Program-made: the position numbers and the translations under genes
Assembly: GCA_022842065.1 (NCBI GenBank)
Contig: JALHQH010000051.1
Span: 23,693-87,692, forward strand
DNA: 64,000 bases
Direction of reading: 5' to 3'
Origin: Caldilineaceae bacterium
GTDB lineage: Bacteria > Chloroflexota > Anaerolineae > Caldilineales > Caldilineaceae
Part shown: positions 9,204 through 17,856 of the stretch, piece by piece
How the letters are laid out: the number at the start of each line of letters is the position of its first letter
Position numbering within the stretch: the stretch's first letter is position 1
Notes under the pieces: model-generated
The model's input: the letters and a program-made list of their open reading frames with translations, nothing else
Database searches by the model: none
What the model was told of the DNA's origin: nothing

Positions 9204-12200
9204 TTAGTTGCGTACCACAATCGGCAAATAGATGCGTTGGTCAATCGAGCGACCGGTGGCCAGCGGCAAGGGTACCGCTAGTCGATAGTAGCGTCCTTTG
9301 TTGTCATTGGCGGCAACGTTGCCGGCATTGTCAACCACCTGAACAAAGAACTGTGTACTCACCGTGCCCGAGATTACCCCTGTCCATTTCTGTGTTGCGC
9401 TGTTAAAAGTGAGATCCTTGCTCAACCACTGCCCCTGGCCATTACCCTGACTTACGGTATAGGCGACGAGGACACGGTTAATGCCGGAGCTGTCACTGGC
9501 TTCGACCTTGATCTGCCCCAGCCCGGCCACCGCATCCAGCACGCCGTCCACAAAGGCGATGTTCGCAGCGTTGAGGTCAGGGCTCTGCGAATAGTAGGCA
9601 CTAAAAGACATTTGGTCATAGATGCGATTGACGCCGGCATCCGTCAGCTCGCCACTGGCGTTGACCGCGCCGTCCCCGCTGCGGTACTGGCCCAAACTCA
9701 TCACGACGGTGTCTGGTACACCAGGGGCAGTGGCGCTACTACGTACCGTGAAGGGCAGCGCTGGGTAGAAATTGGCACTGGCAAAGGTCGGCTCCGTTTG
9801 ATCCGTGATATATTCATTTTCAGCCAGCGCCACCACCGGGTCGATACCCGTCACGTCGCTATAGACGCCGCCCAAGAAGAGCACGCCGCGCAATGGTCCC
9901 ACCACCGGTGCGGACACGTCGGCAAAGTATTGCGGCTGCAGGGGCGCGCCGGCGGCAAAGGTCACATTCTCATCCAGATCAAAGGTGACCCCTTGGCTGC
10001 TATCACTCTCACCAAAAGAGCCAAAAGAGCCGGGCAATTGATAGCCAACGGTGCCCTGGGCCAATTCCCCAAAGGCGGTCGGGGGGGTAAAACTTGGCGC
10101 GGCGCTGGGGAAAGGATCTTCATCGGTCAGCGCGCCACCACTGGAAACCGTTACCATGGGCAGGCCATAGAGGGTCACCTGCATGAGCACCTTGGCGTCA
10201 TAACCATTAAAGGTCTGTGCGGTGCTGTAATATCTTTTCTTGGCCGCGCTGAGTGCGGTCCCAATTGCGGCACTGGTGTCACGCAATAATTCGCGACTGT
10301 AATTGCGCATGACCGCTTCGGTGTAGACCACGCCACCACCGCCCCAACCAAAACCGGTATTGCCCACATAATTCGCATGCTTTTGCATAAAGGCCTGAGG
10401 CAGATCAAGCACCCCCGGATCGTTGAGCCCGGCATGACAGCCTACGCTGTAGATCAGCGCACCACTCAGGTCAGTGGCGGCACCGGCCACTTCGGCGGCG
10501 GTCAGATCATTTTTGTCGGGGGTCCCCTGGGCGACGTGAGTCGAGTGGCCGTTAATGGCGTAGATATCAAAACGGGGTGTCGCCTGGAGCCATTTGGCAC
10601 GCAAGGTATCGCCCGGCCACATGGGGATGATCAAGGAACTATCGGTGTTGATCGTGTCATTGCTGTAAAGGGTCTTGATAATATTCGCCCCATCCTGCAC
10701 AAAATCATAACCGGTGACCAACACTTTGCTAGTAGCAATAGCTTTGTCCCCGCCCAGGAAGTTGTCAATAAAGGCCCCAATCTCGGCCGGGGTTTCGACC
10801 AATCGTCCCACCGCATAGTCAGGCAGGAACAGGTCATAGCTGTTATCGGCCTGATCCTGCCATGCGCCCGCCTCTTTATCGACCAGATAATCGTCGGTGA
10901 GGATCATGTTGGCGGCCAAGGCGGCGCGCACCGTGCCATTTTCCACCACATCGGTTGCGTAAACCGGCTCCAGCGAGTCGGCTGTCTGCACATTGCTGGG
11001 CACACGGTCGGGCACACGGCGGAAGGGAATTAGCCGATCATCGCCGATCAACACCACATATTTAAGTTGCGGTGCATTAGCGGCCAAGGCGAGCAGACGA
11101 TTGCGTACGGCGGCCACGACGTTGTTGGCCAGGTCGTTGTCAGCCAGGGTATTGTTCGCCGCGGTCCACGCCGCATACGCGCTCGCTACCGCGGGATCGC
11201 TCTCCACCTGGAGCACCAAGCCCTTGACCGCCGGATCGTCGGCCAGTTGGAAGAGCTTCGCCATCAAAGTAGCCGTTGCGTCGTCACCATAGAGCGCCGC
11301 AAACCGGGCCCGGTTGACCACAATCAACGTTTCCGCGGTCGAAGGTGGTGGCGTTGGCGAAGGCGTCGGTGAAGGGGTGGGCGTCGGCGTTGGGCTAGGG
11401 GTTGGCGTTGGGGTCGGCGGCTCGGTGGCAAAAACCTGGACCTGGTAATTAGCGTCGTTGCCGGTAATACGCGAGTTGTATTGCAGCACACGAATGTAAT
11501 AAGGGCTCGATACGGTGGGCGTAAAGTGCAACGTCGCGCTGCGCCCATCGCCGCGATCATCGTTGGTCAACAATTGGGTGCTGCCGTCACTGCCATAAAG
11601 TTCGAGCACTGGATCGCTGTTAGGCCCCAGACCGGTCGTCACCACCTGGTAGTTGCCGCCGGCAACCCCATCCACGCGCAGCCAATCCTGATCACCCAGG
11701 TTGAGATCCAGTGGGTCAGCACAAAAGTTGTGGGTCTGGCTGACCCCATTGGTGGCTGCAATGGTCGCATCACCAGGGCCATTGTCGCCGTCACCGCTAT
11801 CCTGGTTATCCGGCTGACAGTAGCCTTCTTGGATCAGCAACGCATACTGGGTGTTCGGGCCATTCGCCACCGGGTTGACATGGGTGACACGGGCATAGTA
11901 GTCACCGCTGGTCGTGGGCTGCCAGACCACGCGTGAGGCACTGGTATAGCCGAAGTCATCATTCTCAGCGATCAACGTGGTGCCATCACTCGCATAGAGG
12001 GTGAGCAATGTATCGGCGGCAAAGGCGAGATTGGTCGTGCGCAGCACATAGGTCTTACCCGCGGTTGCCGTAAATTTTACCCAATCGGCATCGCTGGCAG
12101 GACAGAAATTGTGCGCCTGGGCGGCCGCGCCAACGCCGACCGCTTTGGCTTGGGCAGCGCTGTCATCCTCTTCCTGGCTATCAGGCAGACAGGCCGAGGC

Positions 12201-13433
12201 ATTGACCCGGATATCATAGGTAGCGTTTGCCCCAAAATTGCTAGGATTCTGGTTGGTCAACCGGGCATAGTAGGTGCGCGCCGTCGTCGCGGTGGCCGCC
12301 ACTTGATTTGCGCCAAAGCTCAGGCTGTTATTTGCCGGCACCTGGCTACACGAATCAAAAAGGGTGACGATGGGGCTGACACCGGTACCCGTGTTGTCAG
12401 CAATCACAATAAAACTGTCGCCTGCCTCCACGGCAAATTTCAGCCAATCTTCATCGCCGGGGGCCTGGAAGCGCCGGCTTTGGCGCACGCCATCGGTAGT
12501 TATATCGCGTGCCGCCGCGCAGTGATTGTCCGGCTCATAGTTATCGGTAATACCGGTGGCACTGCTCAGCGTCAAACTATAGGCGGTCAATGGCCCCACC
12601 GGTGCGCCTTGCTGCGCAATGGCAGCATAGTAGACCCCACTGGCCGGTGCGGCCCAGGTCAAATTAGGTGCGGGGGGCACTAGTGCCGTACCACCACACG
12701 CATTAAAAAGGCTCAGTTGGGCATTGGCCTGGCTGCCCACATTACTCAGCCCCAGCGTATAGGTCACACCGGCAAAGGCGGTAAATTTCACCCAGTCGCT
12801 GTCCGCCGCAGTGGCGTTATCCGGATGACAGAGCGAGCGCGCCTGGCTTGGCCCTTCCGCCACCCAACCGGCGGCACTGCACAGGTTGTCATTTTCATAA
12901 CTGTCCGGCGCACAGGTCACCCCCACACAGACGGGCAGGGCGATCAGGTTATTGGTTTCGTTGCTTTCGGCCACGCTGTTATTGCGATCAACCCAGACAT
13001 AGATCACATGATCACAGCCCATGCTGTCAAAGGTAATGTTAGTGCGCTGGACGGAACCACTGACCCCTGCCCCAAGCGCCGGCAGTGAAGCCAGGCCAAT
13101 ATTGAGATTAGGCGTAGTCGCCAGGGTTGGCGGCCGCTCCGCGGGATCTTTATAGGCATGAAAGGTAACCGTGCCACTGGCACTATCGCCCAGATTGCGA
13201 TAAAGCACCGTCAGCGTCGTCGCTTCGCCCACCGCAGGGACAGCCGGGCTCAGGCTCAGTTCAACCGTCAAGTCGGGGCCGACCAGTGCCGAGACGCGCC
13301 GGCTATTGGCTTGCACAGCCGGTTGCGTCGCTTGGGCCATCCAGCCCAGCACAGTAAAAGCGGTTAACAAACAGGCGATCATCGCCCTCGAACGAATGAA
13401 AGACTTTGCGGTTAGTGGCATCTTGCGGCTCAT
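9204..13433 (-). CDS. Giant secreted gingipain-like (C25) cysteine peptidase with CARDB and PPC domains
   Basis: 1409 residues. A signal peptide (about 1-42) is followed by a CARDB domain (about 48-165; VAESNETNNLIALPV), four PPC-type repeats (about 170-690; each with the ADSDWVKFTA pattern), a P/T/S linker near 690-715, and a C25/gingipain-type catalytic region (about 715-1130). Likely catalytic residues are His963 or His966 (INGHSTH) and Cys999 (SVGCHAG). VVLIGDDRLIPFRRVPD and DYAVGRL are also typical of C25. A beta-rich region follows and the protein ends QRIYLPIVVRN, carrying the shared tag. Its role is presumably extracellular protein degradation. Spacing to its upstream neighbour includes a MITE-like element at 13494. 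Confidence 0.85.
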   Translation of the reverse strand: MSRKMPLTAKSFIRSRAMIACLLTAFTVLGWMAQATQPAVQANSRRVSALVGPDLTVELSLSPAVPAVGEATTLTVLYRNLGDSASGTVTFHAYKDPAERPPTLATTPNLNIGLASLPALGAGVSGSVQRTNITFDSMGCDHVIYVWVDRNNSVAESNETNNLIALPVCVGVTCAPDSYENDNLCSAAGWVAEGPSQARSLCHPDNATAADSDWVKFTAFAGVTYTLGLSNVGSQANAQLSLFNACGGTALVPPAPNLTWAAPASGVYYAAIAQQGAPVGPLTAYSLTLSSATGITDNYEPDNHCAAARDITTDGVRQSRRFQAPGDEDWLKFAVEAGDSFIVIADNTGTGVSPIVTLFDSCSQVPANNSLSFGANQVAATATTARTYYARLTNQNPSNFGANATYDIRVNASACLPDSQEEDDSAAQAKAVGVGAAAQAHNFCPASDADWVKFTATAGKTYVLRTTNLAFAADTLLTLYASDGTTLIAENDDFGYTSASRVVWQPTTSGDYYARVTHVNPVANGPNTQYALLIQEGYCQPDNQDSGDGDNGPGDATIAATNGVSQTHNFCADPLDLNLGDQDWLRVDGVAGGNYQVVTTGLGPNSDPVLELYGSDGSTQLLTNDDRGDGRSATLHFTPTVSSPYYIRVLQYNSRITGNDANYQVQVFATEPPTPTPTPSPTPTPTPSPTPSPTPPPSTAETLIVVNRARFAALYGDDATATLMAKLFQLADDPAVKGLVLQVESDPAVASAYAAWTAANNTLADNDLANNVVAAVRNRLLALAANAPQLKYVVLIGDDRLIPFRRVPDRVPSNVQTADSLEPVYATDVVENGTVRAALAANMILTDDYLVDKEAGAWQDQADNSYDLFLPDYAVGRLVETPAEIGAFIDNFLGGDKAIATSKVLVTGYDFVQDGANIIKTLYSNDTINTDSSLIIPMWPGDTLRAKWLQATPRFDIYAINGHSTHVAQGTPDKNDLTAAEVAGAATDLSGALIYSVGCHAGLNDPGVLDLPQAFMQKHANYVGNTGFGWGGGGVVYTEAVMRNYSRELLRDTSAAIGTALSAAKKRYYSTAQTFNGYDAKVLMQVTLYGLPMVTVSSGGALTDEDPFPSAAPSFTPPTAFGELAQGTVGYQLPGSFGSFGESDSSQGVTFDLDENVTFAAGAPLQPQYFADVSAPVVGPLRGVLFLGGVYSDVTGIDPVVALAENEYITDQTEPTFASANFYPALPFTVRSSATAPGVPDTVVMSLGQYRSGDGAVNASGELTDAGVNRIYDQMSFSAYYSQSPDLNAANIAFVDGVLDAVAGLGQIKVEASDSSGINRVLVAYTVSQGNGQGQWLSKDLTFNSATQKWTGVISGTVSTQFFVQVVDNAGNVAANDNKGRYYRLAVPLPLATGRSIDQRIYLPIVVRN

Positions 13434-13493
13434 CGTGTTGATTGCTCTGTCTGATTAAACGTAAAAGGTGGCGATTTTACAGCATGGATTAAC

Positions 13494-13624
13494 AATTACA
13501 CTGTAAATTAAGTAATCTTAGCTTTATTGCTCGGCTGGGATTGACAAATCCCGGATCGGGGCTGGGATTTGTCAATCCCAGCCGAGCATTCGACCTAGCA
13601 AAAAACTTAATTTACACTGTAATT
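13494..13624. mobile_element. MITE-like element with TACACTGTAAATTAAG ends and 25-bp hairpin
   Basis: Terminal inverted repeats of 20 bp lie at 13494-13513 and 13605-13624 and differ only at the central base. The interior holds a perfect 25-bp stem, 13528-13552 with 13564-13588. TTAAC occurs just outside both ends (13489-13493 and 13623-13627), a possible but weak target duplication. The right end overlaps the TAA stop (13623-13625) of the LRR-peptidase gene, so the element may supply both that stop and its terminator. Confidence 0.6.
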
Positions 13625-16600
13625 AACGCGCCACCAGCGGCAAAAAAATCGTGTTGGCAGTAGGTGCTGGCGCGCCACCGGGTAACCGCGGTTGCGCATG
13701 AATCCCCAACCGATCCTGGGCGTAAAAGATAATGCGATAGTCACCGGCTTCGGTAAAACCATTGACATAGTTGAAGGTATAACGATTGGGTGCGCTTGCA
13801 TCGGGTTCCAGGCGCACGGTCGGCACTTGCAGGTTCAAGGTCACATCCTCCGGTTCGACAAAGTTGGGCGGATAGATTGCCGCCCAAACAATCTCGACTT
13901 CCTCAGCACCGGCCAGCACATCAGCGGTTAGGGTTCCATTGGTGCCACTGCGTTCCAGTTGCGCGGTGTTGATCGTCGGGCGCACCGCGCTAAAGAAGCG
14001 GGTGACAAAACGGGCCTGCGCCACTGTGCCATCGGCATTGCTAAAGAGACCATCGCCGTTATCATCAAGCCAGGGGGTCTGGTCAACCCCGGTCACACTT
14101 ACGGCCGCCTTGCCCTGCTCGAAACAGCTTTTGAGATCGCCACTGTCGGCCAGGCAGGAGAAGAAGGCATCCGAGAAATAAGCCCCTTGAGCGGAGGCGT
14201 AGGCATTATTTTCACGCCCAGTTGAGGTGATGACCACCCGGTTCTGGCGCGAGAGGCTATTCTGGATATCCTGCACGGTCCCATTAAAGCGATCCAGGAA
14301 GCTACCCGACTGACAAGCCTCGATAATAATGTTGATCTGGTTGACCCCGGTGGCACTTTCCAAGCTTTCCAGCCACTGGTTGACCTGGGTTGGGGTGACA
14401 TGGCCCCCCACTGCGCAGCCATCGACACAGTAGCGATCGGCAAAACCGTGGTCCATCAGGTAGATGGTAAAGGGCTGCCCAAAACCAACCCGGCCCCGTG
14501 CCCATTCGGTAATCGCACTTTCCAGATTGGCCGGCGTGGTCGGCGCGTCAACCCGGTTGACATCGCCGTCCGGCTTCTGTTCCACCGCGGCCATGTAATA
14601 GATATCATCATCGCTGTAGCCGGCACTCTTGAAGATGCGGTAAGCGCGGTTAGTTGCATTGTAGATATTGGTCTGCAAGCTCGACGTTTCGTTACGCCCG
14701 GCGACGATCAGCACCGCGCCGGGGCTTTCCCCCAGCCGCTGTACCACCAGATCGCGGTCGGTCGTGTTGCCGGCATCATCATAGGCGGTGACGCGCACAT
14801 TGTTGTTGCCCACCGCCAAGGTGACAGCTTCCACACGGAAAGGTGCGCTGGCCCCGCTCAGCCCAAAATCTTGTGCTTCAGTCCCCGTGGTATTGTTGCG
14901 AACGCGGACGCGACTCAGATTGCCACCGGGATCCTGCGCCACCCCCGTAAAGGTCAACGCGGCGGCGGTGGTTGTATAGGTTGTACCGCCGGCCGGTTGG
15001 CTCAGGGTCATGACCGGTTTGGTATTTTCCGGGCGCAGTTCAGCCATACATTCCACTTCACCAGAAGCGGCGCTCTCATTGCCAGAGAAATCGACCGCGC
15101 GCACACGGAAGCGCGTCGTTTGGTTGGGCGCGAGCTCCTTTAGCTCGTAATAAGTGGTCTTGCTGCCGTCCACATCCTCATTGCCGGAGATTGTCCCCGC
15201 ATAGGCGATGCGATAACCACGCACATCGCGCTCAGGGTTTTGTTTCCACTGAATGGCCAGGGCCGTATCGCTGAGCGCGCTACAGCGTGGGCTTTTGGGT
15301 GTGGAGGGGGGCACATCATCTTCCACCACCGCCACCACATAATCGGTCGTGGCACCGGCCACCGAGGGATCAAATTGCTGCAACTTGATCAGATAGATCC
15401 CATTCCTGGTGGCGTCCCACTCCAAGCGCACGGAATTGCCAAAGGCATTATTGCCGTTGGCCGCGGGGGCCACCTCACAGAGTTCGTAGAGTTCGATCAC
15501 CGCATCGGCACGCGCGCCGGTACTCTCCACATCGATAATATAGGTGCGGCCAGCCTGGGCAGTAAACTTGACCCAATCCGCATCATTAACATCATGAAAG
15601 TTGTGCAGTTGTTTCGCCCCGCTGGTCGGAATCGTAGTCGCGCGGGCACAGCTGTCGTCATCCTCATAGCTGTCACCGGTGGGGGCGGCCGTCACTACTA
15701 CGGCAAAACTCTGGCTGTCACTGCCGGCATTATTGGTCGCGCTGACCGTGACATTGAAGGTGCCACTGGTTGTTGGGAGCCAACTGATCGCGCCGGTGGT
15801 GCCGTTGATTGCCATGCCGGCGGGAGCCGTCGTCAACGCAAACTGGGGGTTGGGCCGGCCACTGGCATCGACATCATAGGTGTAAAGCCCATTGACATTG
15901 GCCGTCGTCAAGGGCGTTGAGCTAATCTTGGGCGCTTCTTCGCTGGTCGTCGCGTTGACGATAATCGTAAAGAACTGACTGTTGCTGCCCACACTATTGT
16001 TGGCCGTCACCGTTACGCTGTAGAGACCGGTGGCCGTGGGGGACCAGTTGATCAGGCCACTGCTGCTATTGATCGCCATGCCGGTTGGGGGAGCAAGCAG
16101 ACCAAAGGTCGGGGGCGGGGATCCGGTCGCATCAACATCGTAGGCATAGGGCTGATTAACATTCGCATTCGTCGGCGGCAGCGAGCTGATCTTGGGCGTC
16201 TCATTAACCGTAATCGTAAAGCTCTGCTCCTTCGGTCCAACGCTGTTACTCACCTTGACCGTGACCGCAAAGGCACCGACCTCGGCCGGCGTCCACGAAA
16301 CAAAGCCGGTGTTGGGGTTAATGGTCATCCCCGCCGGCTGTTGAAGCAGCGCAAAGGTCAAGGGCGCGCTGCCGGAGGCGGCGACACTATAGGCATAGGC
16401 CTGGCCACGCAGCGCAGTCGTGACCGGGGCCGAGGTAATGGTGGGGGCAGTCTGCGTTGTGTCATTCTGGGTGGTGGCAGAAACTTCGCGGCTAAAACCA
16501 CTCCACAGCGCATTTTGCTGGCTGTCATGGACGGGCGTCAGCGTCCGCACCACAAAATAGTAAGTGGTATTCGGGGTCAGGTTGTTGACCGTGTACTCAC

Positions 16601-17735
16601 TACTACTTTTGTTGGTTGTCACCCCTTGGACCGTGTATGGACCACCAGGGGTCGTAGCCGAACGGATCTCATAGTAGCCGCCATCGCCGACATAAACAAT
16701 CGGCGTCCAACTCAACTTAATACTGTTGGCGGAGACTGTGGCCGCGCTCAAACCCGACGGGACGATCGTCTGGGTGGCAGCCCAATCGGGATCTTCGCTG
16801 TTTAAGAAATTTCGCAGTGTAGTCCCGCTGGCCGTCAGGCCATTATAGCCCAGATCAAGTTTGGTCAACGCGCCTAGATTGGTGAAGGAGGCCGGAATTT
16901 CATCCTTGAAGGCATTATTGCGCACAGAAAATTGGCGGAGCTTGCTCAGGTTACCTAATTGACTGGGCAGTTGGCCGCTCAATTGATTGTTCTCCAGCCA
17001 GAGCCGCCAGATCTCGGGAAAGTCGCCAAAGGTGGCCGGGATGGGACCACTCAGTTGATTATCATTGGCGTTGAGTAATGTCAATCCGGTCAGGTTGCCC
17101 AATTCAGGGGGCAGGCTCCCTGTCAACTTATTGCTGTCGATCCCCAGAATGGTGAGGGCCGGCAGATAGCTCAACTCTTTCGGGATCGTGCCACTCAGAT
17201 TATTATAACCAAGGCGCAGCGCATTCAGCTTAAACAAATGACTTAGCGTGTCCGGGATCGTGCCACTGAGCGCGTTGTTGTAGAGCGCTAATTCGGTTAA
17301 CTCACTCAGTAAACCCAACTCCGCCGGGATGGGACCGCTCAAACCGTTATACTGCAGTTCAAGCCAATTTAATTTGGCGAGATCCTGCAGATCGACCGGC
17401 AGTGTCCCCGTTAGCCCGTTAGATTGAAGGCGCAATTGCGTCACCCGTCCCCCACTACAGGTGACCCCAAACCAGGTACAGGGCGTATTCGTCGTCAGCC
17501 AGCCACTTTTATCAATCCAACTGTTGCCATTGGTCGCGTTAAAAAGCGTAACCAGCGCATTGCAATCCGCGGCGGGAAGCTGGCTGACCTCAGCACAGGA
17601 AAAATTCGGGACGGCAGCGGGCATGGCCTGGGCGTGCGGGGCGAGAGCGTTCAGCCCCCAGCCCGTGCAAAGCAGCAGAATGATTAAACTAATCCAACGC
17701 CCAGTGCGCAAAGGTGATAGGAAAGCCGGTTTCAT
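13623..17735 (-). CDS. Secreted LRR - Ig-like - PPC - C13/legumain-like peptidase fusion
   Basis: 1370 residues from the ATG at 17735, which has GGAGA 5 nt upstream and leads into a signal peptide ending PHAQA. Order: plant-type LRR cap and about eight repeats (about 50-310; motifs NGLSGPIPAEL, NALSGTIPDTL), fibronectin III (about 320-420), three putative Ig-like repeats (about 430-680), a PPC domain (about 685-800), two more beta domains, then a legumain-like domain. The catalytic pair is His1096 (LMDHGFAD) and Cys1141 (IEACQSGSF). The end is NTIFLPLVAR, the shared tag. Residues from about 690 on resemble 17857-20235. The LRR module probably gives target binding; that is inference. Confidence 0.82.
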   Translation of the reverse strand: MKPAFLSPLRTGRWISLIILLLCTGWGLNALAPHAQAMPAAVPNFSCAEVSQLPAADCNALVTLFNATNGNSWIDKSGWLTTNTPCTWFGVTCSGGRVTQLRLQSNGLTGTLPVDLQDLAKLNWLELQYNGLSGPIPAELGLLSELTELALYNNALSGTIPDTLSHLFKLNALRLGYNNLSGTIPKELSYLPALTILGIDSNKLTGSLPPELGNLTGLTLLNANDNQLSGPIPATFGDFPEIWRLWLENNQLSGQLPSQLGNLSKLRQFSVRNNAFKDEIPASFTNLGALTKLDLGYNGLTASGTTLRNFLNSEDPDWAATQTIVPSGLSAATVSANSIKLSWTPIVYVGDGGYYEIRSATTPGGPYTVQGVTTNKSSSEYTVNNLTPNTTYYFVVRTLTPVHDSQQNALWSGFSREVSATTQNDTTQTAPTITSAPVTTALRGQAYAYSVAASGSAPLTFALLQQPAGMTINPNTGFVSWTPAEVGAFAVTVKVSNSVGPKEQSFTITVNETPKISSLPPTNANVNQPYAYDVDATGSPPPTFGLLAPPTGMAINSSSGLINWSPTATGLYSVTVTANNSVGSNSQFFTIIVNATTSEEAPKISSTPLTTANVNGLYTYDVDASGRPNPQFALTTAPAGMAINGTTGAISWLPTTSGTFNVTVSATNNAGSDSQSFAVVVTAAPTGDSYEDDDSCARATTIPTSGAKQLHNFHDVNDADWVKFTAQAGRTYIIDVESTGARADAVIELYELCEVAPAANGNNAFGNSVRLEWDATRNGIYLIKLQQFDPSVAGATTDYVVAVVEDDVPPSTPKSPRCSALSDTALAIQWKQNPERDVRGYRIAYAGTISGNEDVDGSKTTYYELKELAPNQTTRFRVRAVDFSGNESAASGEVECMAELRPENTKPVMTLSQPAGGTTYTTTAAALTFTGVAQDPGGNLSRVRVRNNTTGTEAQDFGLSGASAPFRVEAVTLAVGNNNVRVTAYDDAGNTTDRDLVVQRLGESPGAVLIVAGRNETSSLQTNIYNATNRAYRIFKSAGYSDDDIYYMAAVEQKPDGDVNRVDAPTTPANLESAITEWARGRVGFGQPFTIYLMDHGFADRYCVDGCAVGGHVTPTQVNQWLESLESATGVNQINIIIEACQSGSFLDRFNGTVQDIQNSLSRQNRVVITSTGRENNAYASAQGAYFSDAFFSCLADSGDLKSCFEQGKAAVSVTGVDQTPWLDDNGDGLFSNADGTVAQARFVTRFFSAVRPTINTAQLERSGTNGTLTADVLAGAEEVEIVWAAIYPPNFVEPEDVTLNLQVPTVRLEPDASAPNRYTFNYVNGFTEAGDYRIIFYAQDRLGIHAQPRLPGGAPAPTANTIFLPLVAR

Positions 17736-17812
17736 GGTTTCTCCAACGTGCATACTTTCTCTGCTCTTTAATCAAAAACCGGGGGATACCGCAATTTGTG
17801 TAATGCAGATCA

Positions 17813-17852
17813 GGTTGTGTAGGGCGCATCGGGGGATGCGCCCTACACAACC
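17813..17852. terminator. 18-bp stem hairpin (GCATCGGGGGATGC type)
   Basis: Arms 17813-17830 and 17835-17852 pair perfectly over 18 bp with loop GGGG. It ends 4 nt from the stop codon of the minus-strand gene at 17857, the right place for its terminator. The core GCGCATC/GATGCGC links it to the cloverleaf repeats at 242 and 60179. Confidence 0.7.
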
Positions 17853-17856
17853 AAAA

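Noticed and set aside
9612..11033. Plus-strand open frames opposite the gingipain-like gene
   Set aside because: They are in antisense of a gene with clear domains and catalytic motifs and have no ribosome sites or known domains.
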